A DNA stretch of 64,000 bases from positions 2,046,001 through 2,110,000 of the forward strand of contig CAVZJG010000002.1 of the NCBI GenBank assembly GCA_963775575.1, in the 5' to 3' direction. The translations under genes were made by a program, and so were the position numbers. The notes beneath the pieces are model-generated. The model saw only the letters and a program-made list of their open reading frames with translations. It had not been told where the DNA came from and made no database searches. The stretch comes from Roseiarcus sp963775575. Its GTDB lineage: Bacteria > Pseudomonadota > Alphaproteobacteria > Rhizobiales > Beijerinckiaceae. Shown here in pieces: positions 33,951-42,704 of the stretch; the first letter of the stretch is position 1, and every line of letters begins with the position of its first letter.

Positions 33951-34240
33951 TCGCGCATGGTGCAAATATCTCGATTTCTGCACCACCGGCAACGTCTGCA
34001 AGGGGTCGAAAGTGATCAATCGGGCAGCTTCGATGTAGCTTCACGCTCCCTCTATATGTAGTGGGTGTCTGCGTTAATGGCTAGGCACGCCTTAATTGTC
34101 GCACACTCCACGACGAGCGCGTGTTAAAGTGTCCAGGTCATAATTTCGCTGTACATAGAAAAAATTGGCGGTACCCGTGTAGTCCGCGTCGGTCCCATTG
34201 AATGTTTGCCGTGCCTCGCGACCGGCGCTTTCACATTGAG

Positions 34241-34864
34241 GCCGCTTGGGCGCTGCGCGGGCTCGAGCAGATGATGATCGATTTCAAGGAGGATCCGGAT
34301 CTGGCCGAAACGATTCTCGATATTCCCTTCCGCTATCATCTCGCCGCCGCCAAGAGACTGGTCGAAATGGGCGTCGACATGATCTGGACGGGAGACGACG
34401 TCGGCGCGCAGCAGGGCATGATGATCTCTCCCAACACTTGGCGGCGGTTCCTCAAGCCCCGCATGGCCGAGTTCATCTCCACGTTGAAAGCGATAAACCC
34501 CGACGTCAAGATCGCCTATCATTCCGATGGCAATATCGAACGGATCGTTCCGGAACTGATCGAGATCGGACTCGATGTGCTTAATCCGGTGCAGCCGGCC
34601 TGCATGGATCCCGCGAAGTTGAAGCGCCAGTATGGAGACAAGCTCTGTTTTTGGGGCGCCATTGACGAACAGCATACCCTCCCCTTCGGCGCCCCAGAGC
34701 AAGTGCGCGAGCAGGTCTTGGAGCGCTTGGAGACCGTTGGCTACGACGGCGGACTCATCATCTCTCCAACGCATCATGTTCAACTGGATACACCGCTCGA
34801 GAATTTTTGGGCCATGGTTCACGCCGTTGATGGTGAAAACGGGCTGGCGCCGGGGCTACATTGA
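34241..34864 (+). pseudogene. Second UroD-family methyltransferase-like gene, 3' part
   Basis: The frame resumes at AAWALRGLEQMM and runs to a natural family C-terminus. It includes DMIWTGDDVGAQQG, IAYHSDGNIERIV, GLDVLNPVQP and LCFWGAIDEQHTLPFG. The zinc-ligand site seen in the 26350-27633 protein (HxCG...C) here reads HSDGN, so the Cys ligand is absent. This subtype resembles the UroD-like proteins found in sugar and methoxy-compound clusters and the protein at 36723-37766. Without its 5' half it cannot be made as a full enzyme; an internal ATG at 34202 exists but lies in insertion sequence. Confidence 0.78.
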
Positions 34865-34911
34865 TTGGATGTGCACGGCGGCGCAAAAATAGACCACGAA
34901 CCGGCGCGTGA

Positions 34912-35019
34912 GCGGCGCCGGCGCCCGAGATCATCGCGACCGAGCTCGCCAACGATCTGGAAGCCGCATTACAACAGTGCGCCAAGATCGCAGCACGGCT
35001 GGGGTGGGCGGCGATTTAG
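34912..35019 (+). pseudogene. Short C-terminal gene scrap (possibly HsdM-like)
   Basis: An open frame without a start codon reads PEIIATELANDLEAALQQ to GWAAI and stop. The ELANDLEAALQQ pattern resembles the last helix of type I restriction methylase (HsdM) subunits. It is only about 35 codons long, so this is tentative. Confidence 0.2.
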
Positions 35020-35028
35020 GCGGATGAC

Positions 35029-35487
35029 ATGCCGATGAAACGCCTCGGTCCGCTGATCCTGTTTCTCGTTCTCGTCACGGGCGGCGGCCTCGCCATCGGT
35101 TTTCTCACCGCGCCGGGCGAATGGTATGCTGGCCTCGCCAAGCCGCCGTTCAATCCGCCGAACTGGTTGTTCGGACCCGTTTGGACGCTGCTTTATCTCC
35201 TGATCGCGGTGGCCGGCTGGCGCGCCTTCGAGAGCGATCGCGGCGGTTGGCCGATGAAGCTGTGGTGGGCGCAGCTCGCGCTCAACTTCCTCTGGTCGCC
35301 TGTCTTCTTCGCCGCCCACCGGATCGGGCTCGCGCTCGCGGTCATCCTGCTGCTGCTCGGCGCGATCCTTGCCTTCATCGTCATGTCCTGGCGGCAGGAT
35401 CGCGTGGCGGCATGGCTATTCGCACCGTATGCCGCTTGGGTGGGCTTCGCTTCGGTGCTGAATGCATCGATCCTTGTGCTGAAATGA
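35029..35487 (+). CDS. tspO: TspO/MBR-family tryptophan-rich membrane protein
   Basis: This 152-aa protein has five predicted membrane helices. Family signatures are PPFNPPNWLFGPVWTLLY (about 38-55) and the Trp/Asn-rich QLALNFLWSPVFF (about 85-97). TspO proteins bind tetrapyrroles and act as oxygen- or stress-linked regulators or porphyrin handlers in the outer or cytoplasmic membrane. Length is as expected. Met1 and Met3 are both possible starts. It lies alone between the broken UroD gene and the galactokinase. A link to corrinoid/tetrapyrrole chemistry is conceivable but unsupported. Confidence 0.88.
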   Translation: MPMKRLGPLILFLVLVTGGGLAIGFLTAPGEWYAGLAKPPFNPPNWLFGPVWTLLYLLIAVAGWRAFESDRGGWPMKLWWAQLALNFLWSPVFFAAHRIGLALAVILLLLGAILAFIVMSWRQDRVAAWLFAPYAAWVGFASVLNASILVLK

Positions 35488-35593
35488 CCGGGAGGCCGGA
35501 CCGCTTGATCGGATGAGATCGACGACTTCCTGACTTGAACGACGCGCATCGCGGGCAATCCGCTCCCCCGACACGACGCCCGCGTTCGACGGC

Positions 35594-36733
35594 TCAGGCG
35601 ACGCACGTCAATTGCGCTCCGTCCGCCGCCTCCACCGGGAAGATCTCGGGGGTCAACCCCGTCTTCCCGCTGTAGCGCTCAGACACGGCGGCGGCGAACG
35701 CGTCCGTCTCGCCCGTATCGACGAAGGCTGCCATGCATCCGCCGAATCCCGCTCCCGCCTGCCGCGCGCCGATCGCGCCCGGCGCGGCCATCATGGCCTC
35801 CCTCATCGTCAGCATCGACGGCGAGCAGATCTCGTAGAGATCGCGCGCTCCCGCAAAAGACTGCGCGCAGAGACGGCGGATGGCGCCGCGATCCCCGACC
35901 GCCAGCGCGTCCGCCATCGCGAGCACGCGCTCGTTTTCGCCAACGATGAACTCGCACCGCTTCCGGACATCGCCCGACAAGGCCGCCACTTGCGCCATGG
36001 TCGCATCTCGCAACGCCGGAAGTCCCAGCAACGCGGCGCCTTCTTCGCAAAGCGCGCGTCGCGCGCCGTATTCTCCGCCGACGAGTTCACGCGGCGATCT
36101 TGTGTCGCCTATCACCACGCGAATTCCCTCAGCCAGATGCACCGGACGCGTCGAAAGATCGCGGCAATCGAGCAGAAGCGCGCAGCCGGCGCGGCCCAGG
36201 CACGAGGAGAACTGATCGAGGATTCCGCAGTTCATCCCGACGTACTCGTTCTCGGCGCGCTGGCACAGCCGCGCGATCCGCTCGCCGCTCATCTCCCAGC
36301 CGCCGAGCGCACGAAACATCACGGCGACGGCGCATTCGAGCGCCGCCGACGAACTCAGCCCGCTGCGGATCGAAACGGTGCTATGAATCACACCATCGAA
36401 ACCGCCGAGCGGCAGTCGTTCTGCCGCGAGCGCCCAAGCCACTCCGCGCGGGTAGTCGCCCCATCGCGCGCCGGAGTTCTCGCGAACCGGGATCGCACGG
36501 AGATCGAAAGAATCTAGCGCGTCCAGGTTCGCGGCGTAGAGTCGCACGATCCTGTCTTCGCGAGGCCGCGCCACCACCCACGTGTCCCGGCTGATCGCAA
36601 GCGTCAGCACGAAGCCGAGATTGTAATCCGTGTGGCTCCCCATCAGATCCACCCGTCCCGGCGCGCGCGACCACAGCGCGGGTTCACCTCCGAAGTTCTC
36701 CTCGAACCACCGCTCCACGCGTTCACGCCGCAT
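35594..36733 (-). CDS. galK: Galactokinase (GHMP kinase)
   Basis: This 379-aa protein has the three GHMP motifs. Motif 1 is GRVDLMGSHTDYN (about 28-40; the galactokinase signature has Glu where this has Ser), motif 2 is the ATP loop IRSGLSSSAALE (about 125-136), and motif 3 is GARQAGAGFGGCMAAF (about 325-340). It should phosphorylate galactose or a close analogue at C1. The start at 36733 overlaps the end of the upstream UroD-like gene by 11 bp, implying translational coupling. No galT or galE is in view, and a role on a modified sugar is possible. Confidence 0.82.
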   Translation of the reverse strand: MRRERVERWFEENFGGEPALWSRAPGRVDLMGSHTDYNLGFVLTLAISRDTWVVARPREDRIVRLYAANLDALDSFDLRAIPVRENSGARWGDYPRGVAWALAAERLPLGGFDGVIHSTVSIRSGLSSSAALECAVAVMFRALGGWEMSGERIARLCQRAENEYVGMNCGILDQFSSCLGRAGCALLLDCRDLSTRPVHLAEGIRVVIGDTRSPRELVGGEYGARRALCEEGAALLGLPALRDATMAQVAALSGDVRKRCEFIVGENERVLAMADALAVGDRGAIRRLCAQSFAGARDLYEICSPSMLTMREAMMAAPGAIGARQAGAGFGGCMAAFVDTGETDAFAAAVSERYSGKTGLTPEIFPVEAADGAQLTCVA

Positions 36734-37766
36734 CGAAGGCCTCCAGCATCGCGTCCACGCTGCGCGGCGGAATATCAGACTGCATGCGGTGCGACGGCCC
36801 GAGCAGCAGCCCGGTTTCCTCGGGCGCGAGTTCGTGCGAGCAAGCAATCGTCGCCGCGCGGATGGCTTCCGCGTTCCCCGTCGGCATCACGTCCTGCGTC
36901 GAGATCCCGCCGTAGAAACTCAGCTTGGACCCATATTCGCGGTAGAGCCATGCGTGTTCAAGCACCTCGGGCTGAACCGGGTTGAGCGTCGTCAGCCCGA
37001 TTTCCACCAGGTCCGGCAGGATGGCGCGGATGTCGCCGTCCGAATGGAGGATCACCGGAAGCCCGGCGTCGAGAAAAACCGCGAACATCGCCGCTAGGCG
37101 CGGTTTAATCAGCCTCCGCCACAGCCGCGGCGAGAACAGCATGGAGCGCTGAGCGCCGTAATCGTCGCCGAAGTATCCGCCGTCGACGCCCGCAGCGACG
37201 AACCGCTTCGCGAGCGCGATCTGTATCGCGGCGATGCGGTCGAGCAACTCTTCGACCCACTCGGGTCGCTCGACCATGTCCATCAGCACGGCGTCGAACC
37301 CGCGCAGCGACCAAGCGCGTTCGAACAGGCACATTCCGAGATTCGGCGCGACGAAGTAATCCGCGCCGTGGGCCACGATCATTTGCAGCGCCCCATCGAG
37401 GAGCCCCGCCGCTTCCGGGTCGGGCCACACGAGGCGGTCGAGATCATAGGACTCCTTCAGCGGCGCGAACGAATGCCAGTAGCCTTCCGTGCGCGTGTCC
37501 CACCCCGCGCCCCACCAGTCGAACTCGATCGAGCCGTCCTCATTCACTGGGCGCGGGTACGAGATATCAACCCGGAGCAAGTGATTATCGAGACGATTCG
37601 GAAGCCCTTCGATCGACACGCCGAAGTGCTCGGCGAGAATCTGGCCCATCTTCGCTGTGTAATTGGTCTGCACTGGCAGCCTGTCCACGGGCTCCCGCCG
37701 CAGTGCGCGCAGGACCCGCGCCTTGCGGTCAGCAGCCGCAACTGGCTGGATCGAACCCGCTCCCAT
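36723..37766 (-). CDS. UroD-superfamily protein, non-zinc (HSDG) type
   Basis: This 347-aa TIM-barrel protein is related to uroporphyrinogen decarboxylase. Characteristic blocks are DRKARVLRALRREPVDRLPV at the start, GGYFGDDYGAQRSM, ILHSDGDIRAILPDLVEIGL and LNPVQPEV. The HSDGD stretch replaces the HxCG zinc site of MtaA-like enzymes, so it is unlikely to activate a thiol. It is closest in type to the broken gene at 31089-34864. The ATG follows GAGGAAGG. Coupling to galactokinase suggests action on a sugar or sugar ether. True haem-pathway UroD activity is unlikely, because such proteins differ in their N-terminal substrate-site residues. Confidence 0.75.
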   Translation of the reverse strand: MGAGSIQPVAAADRKARVLRALRREPVDRLPVQTNYTAKMGQILAEHFGVSIEGLPNRLDNHLLRVDISYPRPVNEDGSIEFDWWGAGWDTRTEGYWHSFAPLKESYDLDRLVWPDPEAAGLLDGALQMIVAHGADYFVAPNLGMCLFERAWSLRGFDAVLMDMVERPEWVEELLDRIAAIQIALAKRFVAAGVDGGYFGDDYGAQRSMLFSPRLWRRLIKPRLAAMFAVFLDAGLPVILHSDGDIRAILPDLVEIGLTTLNPVQPEVLEHAWLYREYGSKLSFYGGISTQDVMPTGNAEAIRAATIACSHELAPEETGLLLGPSHRMQSDIPPRSVDAMLEAFDAA

Positions 37767-38017
37767 GCACCTTCCTCAGTGTCCGTCGTCAGATATTTTG
37801 ACCGACATTCGCCGGATAACCGCCGTTTTCGGTGCATTCATGCGCCAATCGGGGCTTTTCGCCACGTTCGAGCGCCGGAGCAACCCTGTCCAGCCGGCGT
37901 CAGAGTGTCGCACGCGTCCGATCGGCGCGCAGTCTGTGTTCAGTCCCGGCATTGGTCCCGTCGCGAGCGGTGTAGGAATTTGCTGACGCGTCTTCGGGCC
38001 ACATGAGGCTAACCGAT

Positions 38018-39259
38018 CATCGGCGAGGTCAATGATGTGGTCGGATGGCTTTTCGGCGAGAGTTTGCCATCCGTCGATCTTGCGCATGGCGATCTGGCCA
38101 GAGGCGAGCAGCGCCCAGAACAGCATGGCGGCGGTTTCGGCGCAGGGCAGCACGGTCTGGGTATTGATGCGGCGCTTGAATTCCTCATGCAGGGGCTCGA
38201 TCGCGTTCGAGGTACGGATCGACTTCCACTGGTTCGGCGGGAAACGCGTGAAGGTGAACAGCCTGTCGCCAGCCTCCTCCAGGCTGTCGGCGACGGCGCG
38301 GCATTTGAGCCGCCATTTGCGGATGAACGCCTTGCCCCGGGCTTCGTCCTCCCGTCGCGTCGCGGCGCGGCGTAGATCATGTTGCGATAGTCGTTGGAGA
38401 TTTCCTCGTGCGGCCGCTCGGGGGCATGGGCGAGGAGACTGCGGTGCTTGTGCACGGTGCAGCGTTGAACCGCCGTATCGGGCCACAGGGCCGCCAGCGC
38501 CTTTTCCAGGCCCGGCGCGCCGTCGACGACGACCAGCTCCGGCGTCGGCAATCCACGTCGGACGAGATCGTCGAGCAGCGCGCGCCAAGCCGCCTCGCTT
38601 TCGCCGCCCATGCTCTTGATCGCCAGTAGCACCTTCTGGCCTTCGGCTCGCCCGCCGAGCGCTGCCAGCAGCGAGATCGAGGTCGTCTTCCTGTCGAGCC
38701 GCACGCGCGCGACCGTGCCGTCGAGGATCAGCCGAACGATGGGCTCCTCGACGAGCGAGCGGGCGCTCCAGGCGTCCCAATCGCCCTTCACTTTGCGCCA
38801 GGTCCGGCTGACCACGTCCTTGCCGACCGGCCCAGCGAATGCCGCCGCCAGCGCCCGCCGCACCCGGCGGGTGTTGGTTCCGGAAAGATAGGTCTTGGCG
38901 ATCAGCGCATCGGCGGCCTTGGTTCGGCGCTGGTAGGCGCAAAGCGAGGCGCTTTTCCATTCGGCCGTCCTGCCGTCCGCGCCGATCAGCCGAGCCCGCG
39001 GCACGGAAATCTCCGTTCTCCCGAATGTCCCGGTCAGCCCGCGCCGGCGATGGCCATGCTGGACGCCGACCACCGGCGTCGGTTCGCCATCTTCGTTCGG
39101 CTTGCGTCGGCCGTAGCGCGGAGGCGACAATGCGCCGGCAAGTTACTCCACCAGCATCGTCTCGATGAATTCGGCAACGCGAGCGCGAACCCCGTCCTTG
39201 ACGGCATCGAACCAATCATCGAAAGGCAGAACCTCGACGGCGAGAGCCGTCACGACTCC
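38018..39259 (-). pseudogene. IS256-family transposase, broken by a stop and a frameshift
   Basis: The order of IS256 motifs is complete but spread over frames. The N-terminal piece DWFDAVKDGVRARVAEFIETMLVE ends at a TAA codon (about 39143) where relatives continue with Glu. The next part, SPPRYGRRKPNEDGEP to about 38370, contains the catalytic stretch LILDGTVARVRLDRK and LVVVDGAPGLEKAL. A one-base shift near 38370 then moves to the frame giving RKWRLKCRAVADSLEEAG, TSNAIEPLHEEFKRR and HIIDLA. The 5' end of the element appears lost. It is not functional. Confidence 0.8.
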
Positions 39260-39264
39260 GTGCA

Positions 39265-39322
39265 GGAGCGAATGTCCGCTTCGACATTTCGATTGCCCAA
39301 AGCCGTCAGTCCGCTCTCGGCC
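39265..39322. repeat. 58-bp dispersed repeat, copy 1
   Basis: About 88% identical (seven mismatches) to 50739-50796 in direct orientation; the core is 'gacatttcgattgcccaaag'. Both copies lie beside broken mobile genes. Confidence 0.7.
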
Positions 39323-39696
39323 AAGAATTGGCATTCGCCTACAGCCGGGTTGCGCCATTTCGGCCGGCTCCGGGCAATGAGGCGGTTCTCGAAAGCGGAC
39401 CCCATGCCGGCGAGGCGCTTTCGGCGACCATCGGTCGATTCGCATCGTCAAGGCGGCGACGCGAGCCGAGGCGGAACAGAAGCTCCGCGTGGCGCTGGCG
39501 GCGTCGGATGCGAATCTTGGGATATTGGACGACATGCCGATCGTGGCGCCGGTCGAGATTGAGGGCGATTTGGATTTGATCGAGGCTGTGGAAAGCGCCG
39601 GCGAGGAATGGCCCTTATGGGCGCGATCAGCGAAAAGATTGTGCGAATCGTTGACTTCGACGCGAGAGTCACGTCGTTGCCGAGATTCAGCGGTCC
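39323..39696. other. 374-bp stretch with only a short orphan frame
   Basis: On the plus strand a frame without a clear start (about 39380-39707) includes AATRAEAEQKLRVALAASD and DDMPIVAPVEIEGDLDLIE, which is protein-like in composition but matches no family I recognise. It overlaps the end of the GntR gene and is probably a gene fragment left by rearrangement. Confidence 0.35.
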
Positions 39697-40401
39697 CTAT
39701 GAAGTGATGCGCTTACGCTTGGCGCCCAACGTCCGGTCTGCTGCGGCGATATCGACGATATTCGCAGCGTAGGCCGTCTGCGTCCGCGCGATATGGTCGG
39801 CGAGAATCTTGGGAGCATCGACAATCCGGCCCATTGCGATGGTCCGCGCCATCGCCTTATGCTCTTGCAGCGACAGCTGGGTGTGTTCCGGGCGGCCCGC
39901 GAGATGCGTCCGCAGCGCTGCCACCTGACCTTTGATCCGCGAGTATGCGTCCGCGATATATCGGTTTCCACAGTAGTGGAAGAACTGCTGGTGGAATTCC
40001 GTATCCAGGTTGAGGTAGGCACGGAAATCGCCGCTGGCATGGACCTTTTCCATGCTCTGGACAAGGCTCGTCAGCCGTTTGCCCAATCCTTTTGCATCCC
40101 TTCGCAGCGCCAGATTGAGAGCCGCGTGCTCGAGCGTGAGGCGGAGCTCGCAGAGTTCTACGACCTCGCGCGCGCTCATCGTGAAGACGAACGTGCCCGT
40201 CTGCGGAACGACACGGACCAGCCCTTCGGCTTGCAATTGCTGTAGCGCCTCGCGAACGGGCGTCTTGGAGATCCCGAACCGGCCGGCGATGTTGATCTCC
40301 GAGATCTGCTCGCCCAGCATAAAATCGCCCGAGATGATGGCGGTCCGCAGCTTTTCGACGACAAGGGTCATGAGCGACGGCGGCCGTTCAAGCGGTTTCA
40401 T
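39697..40401 (-). CDS. GntR/FadR-type (FCD domain) transcriptional regulator
   Basis: This 234-aa protein has an N-terminal winged helix-turn-helix (EKLRTAIISGDFMLGEQISE, then GISKTPVREALQQLQAEGLV) and a C-terminal FCD helical domain. Likely metal/effector ligands are the Asp and His in LDTEFHQQFF and later His residues in EHKAMA and DHIART. Such regulators control sugar-acid and organic-acid catabolism and release DNA on binding their ligand. The ATG at 40401 gives the family length. It is divergent from the lactonase/ABC operon across 337 bp that contain a perfect TTGTCGACAA palindrome, the probable operator. Confidence 0.87.
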   Translation of the reverse strand: MKPLERPPSLMTLVVEKLRTAIISGDFMLGEQISEINIAGRFGISKTPVREALQQLQAEGLVRVVPQTGTFVFTMSAREVVELCELRLTLEHAALNLALRRDAKGLGKRLTSLVQSMEKVHASGDFRAYLNLDTEFHQQFFHYCGNRYIADAYSRIKGQVAALRTHLAGRPEHTQLSLQEHKAMARTIAMGRIVDAPKILADHIARTQTAYAANIVDIAAADRTLGAKRKRITS

Positions 40402-40519
40402 CCAATGCTCCAGGCCGGCGCTTGTGGGTGCGCTGATAAGGCATAACACACTACGCGAGTCGATCGTGTTCGCCGAATGGTTCGTCGCCCTTGACTAGCC
40501 ATAGCATCTAAGATATCAG

Positions 40520-40529
40520 TTGTCGACAA
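40520..40529. promoter_or_regulatory. Candidate GntR (FCD) operator
   Basis: TTGTCGACAA is a perfect 10-bp palindrome within an AT-rich section between the divergent GntR and lactonase genes. FadR/FCD-type GntR operators commonly follow the pattern TnGTnnACnA, which this fits. The rest of the 337-bp gap shows no gene. Confidence 0.5.
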
Positions 40530-40738
40530 ATTGGAAGATGTCACGTGATAATTGACCGGTCGGGAGAGAGGGGAATGACTCGTGCGAGCAGTATTCGGCA
40601 CGCAGCCGATTGGGGCTCGATCGGCGTATCAACCGGGGTGACGATCTATGCGCGGATGGCGACATTCCCCTGGCTGCCGGCCATCCGGTTAATCCTGGTT
40701 CAGGTTGGCAATCGTCCTTGCGATGAGGGGGCGCCGCA

Positions 40739-41611
40739 GTGAGCGCGGTTGATCTCGTCGTGGATTGCCACAACGTCCTCGGCGAGGGCGTCACTTGGGA
40801 CGCCGCGGCGCAGCGCCTTTGTTGGGTCGATATCCAGTCGAGCGAGTTCTGGACGCTTGACCCGGTCACCCGCCAGACGACCACGCTCAAGGCGCCTGAC
40901 CGCATTACATGTTTCGCGCCACGCCGCGGCGGTGGCCTTATCGCCGCCTTCGTCAACTGCTTTTCGCTCTACGACCCGGCCAACGGCGCCCGTGAAGACA
41001 TAGCCGCCTTCGAACCGAACGATCCCAACACGCGCCTCAACGATGGCCGGACCGACCGACAGGGGCGGTTTATCGCCGGCGGGTTCGACGAGCGCGAAGG
41101 CAAGTTCGTCTCGAGCGTCGTGCGTCTCGATCCTGACAAGCGGGTCACGAAGCTCATCGACGGCGTGGCCTGTGCGAACAGCATCTGCTTCAGCCCGGAC
41201 GGCCGCACAATGTATTTCGCGGATACTCCCGCCCGGACCATCTGGGCCTTCGCATACGACGTCAAGACGGGCTCCATTTCCAATCGACGTGTGTTGAGCC
41301 GGTTCGAAGGGCAGCCGGGCCAGCCCGATGGGTCTTGCGTGGATGCCGAAGGCTACATCTGGAACGCCCAGTGGAACGGACATCGGGTGGTGCGGTTTGC
41401 GCCAGACGGGCGGGTCGACCGGATCATCCCCGTGCCAGCGCTCAACCCGACCTGCGTCGCATTCGGAGGCGCTGCGCTCGACACGCTCTACATCACCACC
41501 GCCAGGTACCTCATGAGCCCCGCGCAACTGGCGGACGAACCGGAGGCCGGCGCCTTGTACGCAACACGGCCTGGCGTGAAGGGGCTCACCAACGCGCCGT
41601 TCGAGGGCTAA
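40739..41611 (+). CDS. SMP-30/gluconolactonase-family sugar lactonase
   Basis: This 290-aa six-bladed beta-propeller belongs to the SMP-30/regucalcin/gluconolactonase family. The divalent-metal ligands are visible: Glu in LGEGVTWD (near 17), Asn in RLNDGRTDRQGRF (near 102) and Asp in SPDGRTMYFADT (near 150 and later). It should open a sugar 1,4- or 1,5-lactone to the aldonic acid. The start is GTG at 40739 with GATGAGGGGG upstream. It is first in an operon with a sugar ABC importer, and so probably works on the imported sugar after oxidation at C1. The specific sugar is unknown. Confidence 0.85.
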   Translation: MSAVDLVVDCHNVLGEGVTWDAAAQRLCWVDIQSSEFWTLDPVTRQTTTLKAPDRITCFAPRRGGGLIAAFVNCFSLYDPANGAREDIAAFEPNDPNTRLNDGRTDRQGRFIAGGFDEREGKFVSSVVRLDPDKRVTKLIDGVACANSICFSPDGRTMYFADTPARTIWAFAYDVKTGSISNRRVLSRFEGQPGQPDGSCVDAEGYIWNAQWNGHRVVRFAPDGRVDRIIPVPALNPTCVAFGGAALDTLYITTARYLMSPAQLADEPEAGALYATRPGVKGLTNAPFEG

Positions 41612-41658
41612 GGGAGCGATCGGAAAGTCGAATGCAACCGTAACTGAGGGAGTGAGTC

Positions 41659-42696
41659 ATGAAAGCGAGATCGAAAGCATTGTTGGCGGCCATCGCCACG
41701 GCGGGGCTCCTGATTGGCGTCACCGCATGGGCGGACGACTATGCCGCACCGAAGCCGCTCAAGGCCGAGGCCCAGGCGCCTATCAAGGACTTCAAGGGAG
41801 CCAAGGGCGCGAAGATCGCCTACATGCCGCCAGCCACCGAATTCAACTACTACATCGCGATCGGCGAGGGCATCAAGGACGCCGCGGCCAAGCGCGGCAT
41901 CGAGACCTTCATGCTCGCTCCGCAGAACGGCGACGACATCAATGGCCAGATGGGGATGATCCAGGACGTGATCAACCAGAAGGTCGCGGCAATCATTCTA
42001 TCAACTCACGATGAGCACGCCGCGGCGCCGTTGGTGAAGCAGGCAGTGGCCCAGGGAATCGCGGTCGTAATCGTGAATTCCGACATTCAGGACTTTCCTG
42101 CGCCCGTTCACGCCGTGGTCGGCTATTCCCAGCGCAATGGCACTCATAAGGAGGGGGACTACGCTCTGAAGCTGGTCGGGGGCAAGGAAATGGCGGTCGG
42201 AATCCTCGAAGGCCAGCCCGGATACCACTCCACTGAGCGCGTCGGCGGATTCCTGGACGCCATCAAGGGTTCCAAACTCAAAGTCGTCGCCAGCCTGGAC
42301 GGCAAGTGGAACGTCGAAGGCGGCAACGCGGCGGCAATGGACATGCTGCAGGCGCATCCCGAGATCAATATGATCTTTGCCGCCAATGACTACGAGATCA
42401 TGGGCGCGGTACAGGCGGCCAAGGCCCTTGGCCGTAAAGACCTACTAATGTTCGGCAACGACGGTGACACCGGTGCCGGGCTCGAGCCGATCGCAGCCGG
42501 CGCCGTCACGGCGACCGTCGACACGACCCCGTTCGTCATGGGGCAGATCGCGCTCGCGGTCACCGCCGACGTGCTCGACAACCAGTACAAAGGCGGGTTT
42601 GTTGAAACACCGACGACGATCGTAGACAAGAACAACGTTTTGGATTCGCTGCGTCATCCCGAACGCCTCTATCCCAAACCCTCGAAGCAGTACTAG
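41659..42696 (+). CDS. Sugar ABC transporter substrate-binding protein (RbsB-like)
   Basis: This 345-aa periplasmic binding protein has a signal peptide (MKARSKALLAAIATAGLL...AWA). A Peripla_BP_4 type I fold follows: FNYYIAIGEGIKDAAAKRGIE, DVINQKVAAIILS, a hinge segment with EGQPGYHSTERVGGF, and FAANDYEIMGAVQAAKALG. GAGGGAG precedes the ATG. It delivers a monosaccharide to the permease/ATPase encoded next. Binding-site residues cannot be matched to a particular sugar by eye. A short hairpin after its stop may stabilise this part of the message, as is usual for abundant binding proteins. Confidence 0.9.
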   Translation: MKARSKALLAAIATAGLLIGVTAWADDYAAPKPLKAEAQAPIKDFKGAKGAKIAYMPPATEFNYYIAIGEGIKDAAAKRGIETFMLAPQNGDDINGQMGMIQDVINQKVAAIILSTHDEHAAAPLVKQAVAQGIAVVIVNSDIQDFPAPVHAVVGYSQRNGTHKEGDYALKLVGGKEMAVGILEGQPGYHSTERVGGFLDAIKGSKLKVVASLDGKWNVEGGNAAAMDMLQAHPEINMIFAANDYEIMGAVQAAKALGRKDLLMFGNDGDTGAGLEPIAAGAVTATVDTTPFVMGQIALAVTADVLDNQYKGGFVETPTTIVDKNNVLDSLRHPERLYPKPSKQY

Positions 42697-42704
42697 AGCG
42701 TATC

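Larger units (their letters stand above)
31599..34240 (+). mobile_element. Insertion carrying an IS1380-type transposase (ends unresolved)
   Basis: The segment separates the two UroD gene halves. TTGAG occurs at 31594-31598 and 34236-34240 and could be a 5-bp target duplication; precise removal would join Phe-Glu to Ala-Ala-Trp in frame. At about 2.6 kb it is longer than a simple IS1380 element, and I could not match terminal inverted repeats. The right part may thus be a second insertion or passenger DNA, including the gene at 33300-33950. Confidence 0.45.
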
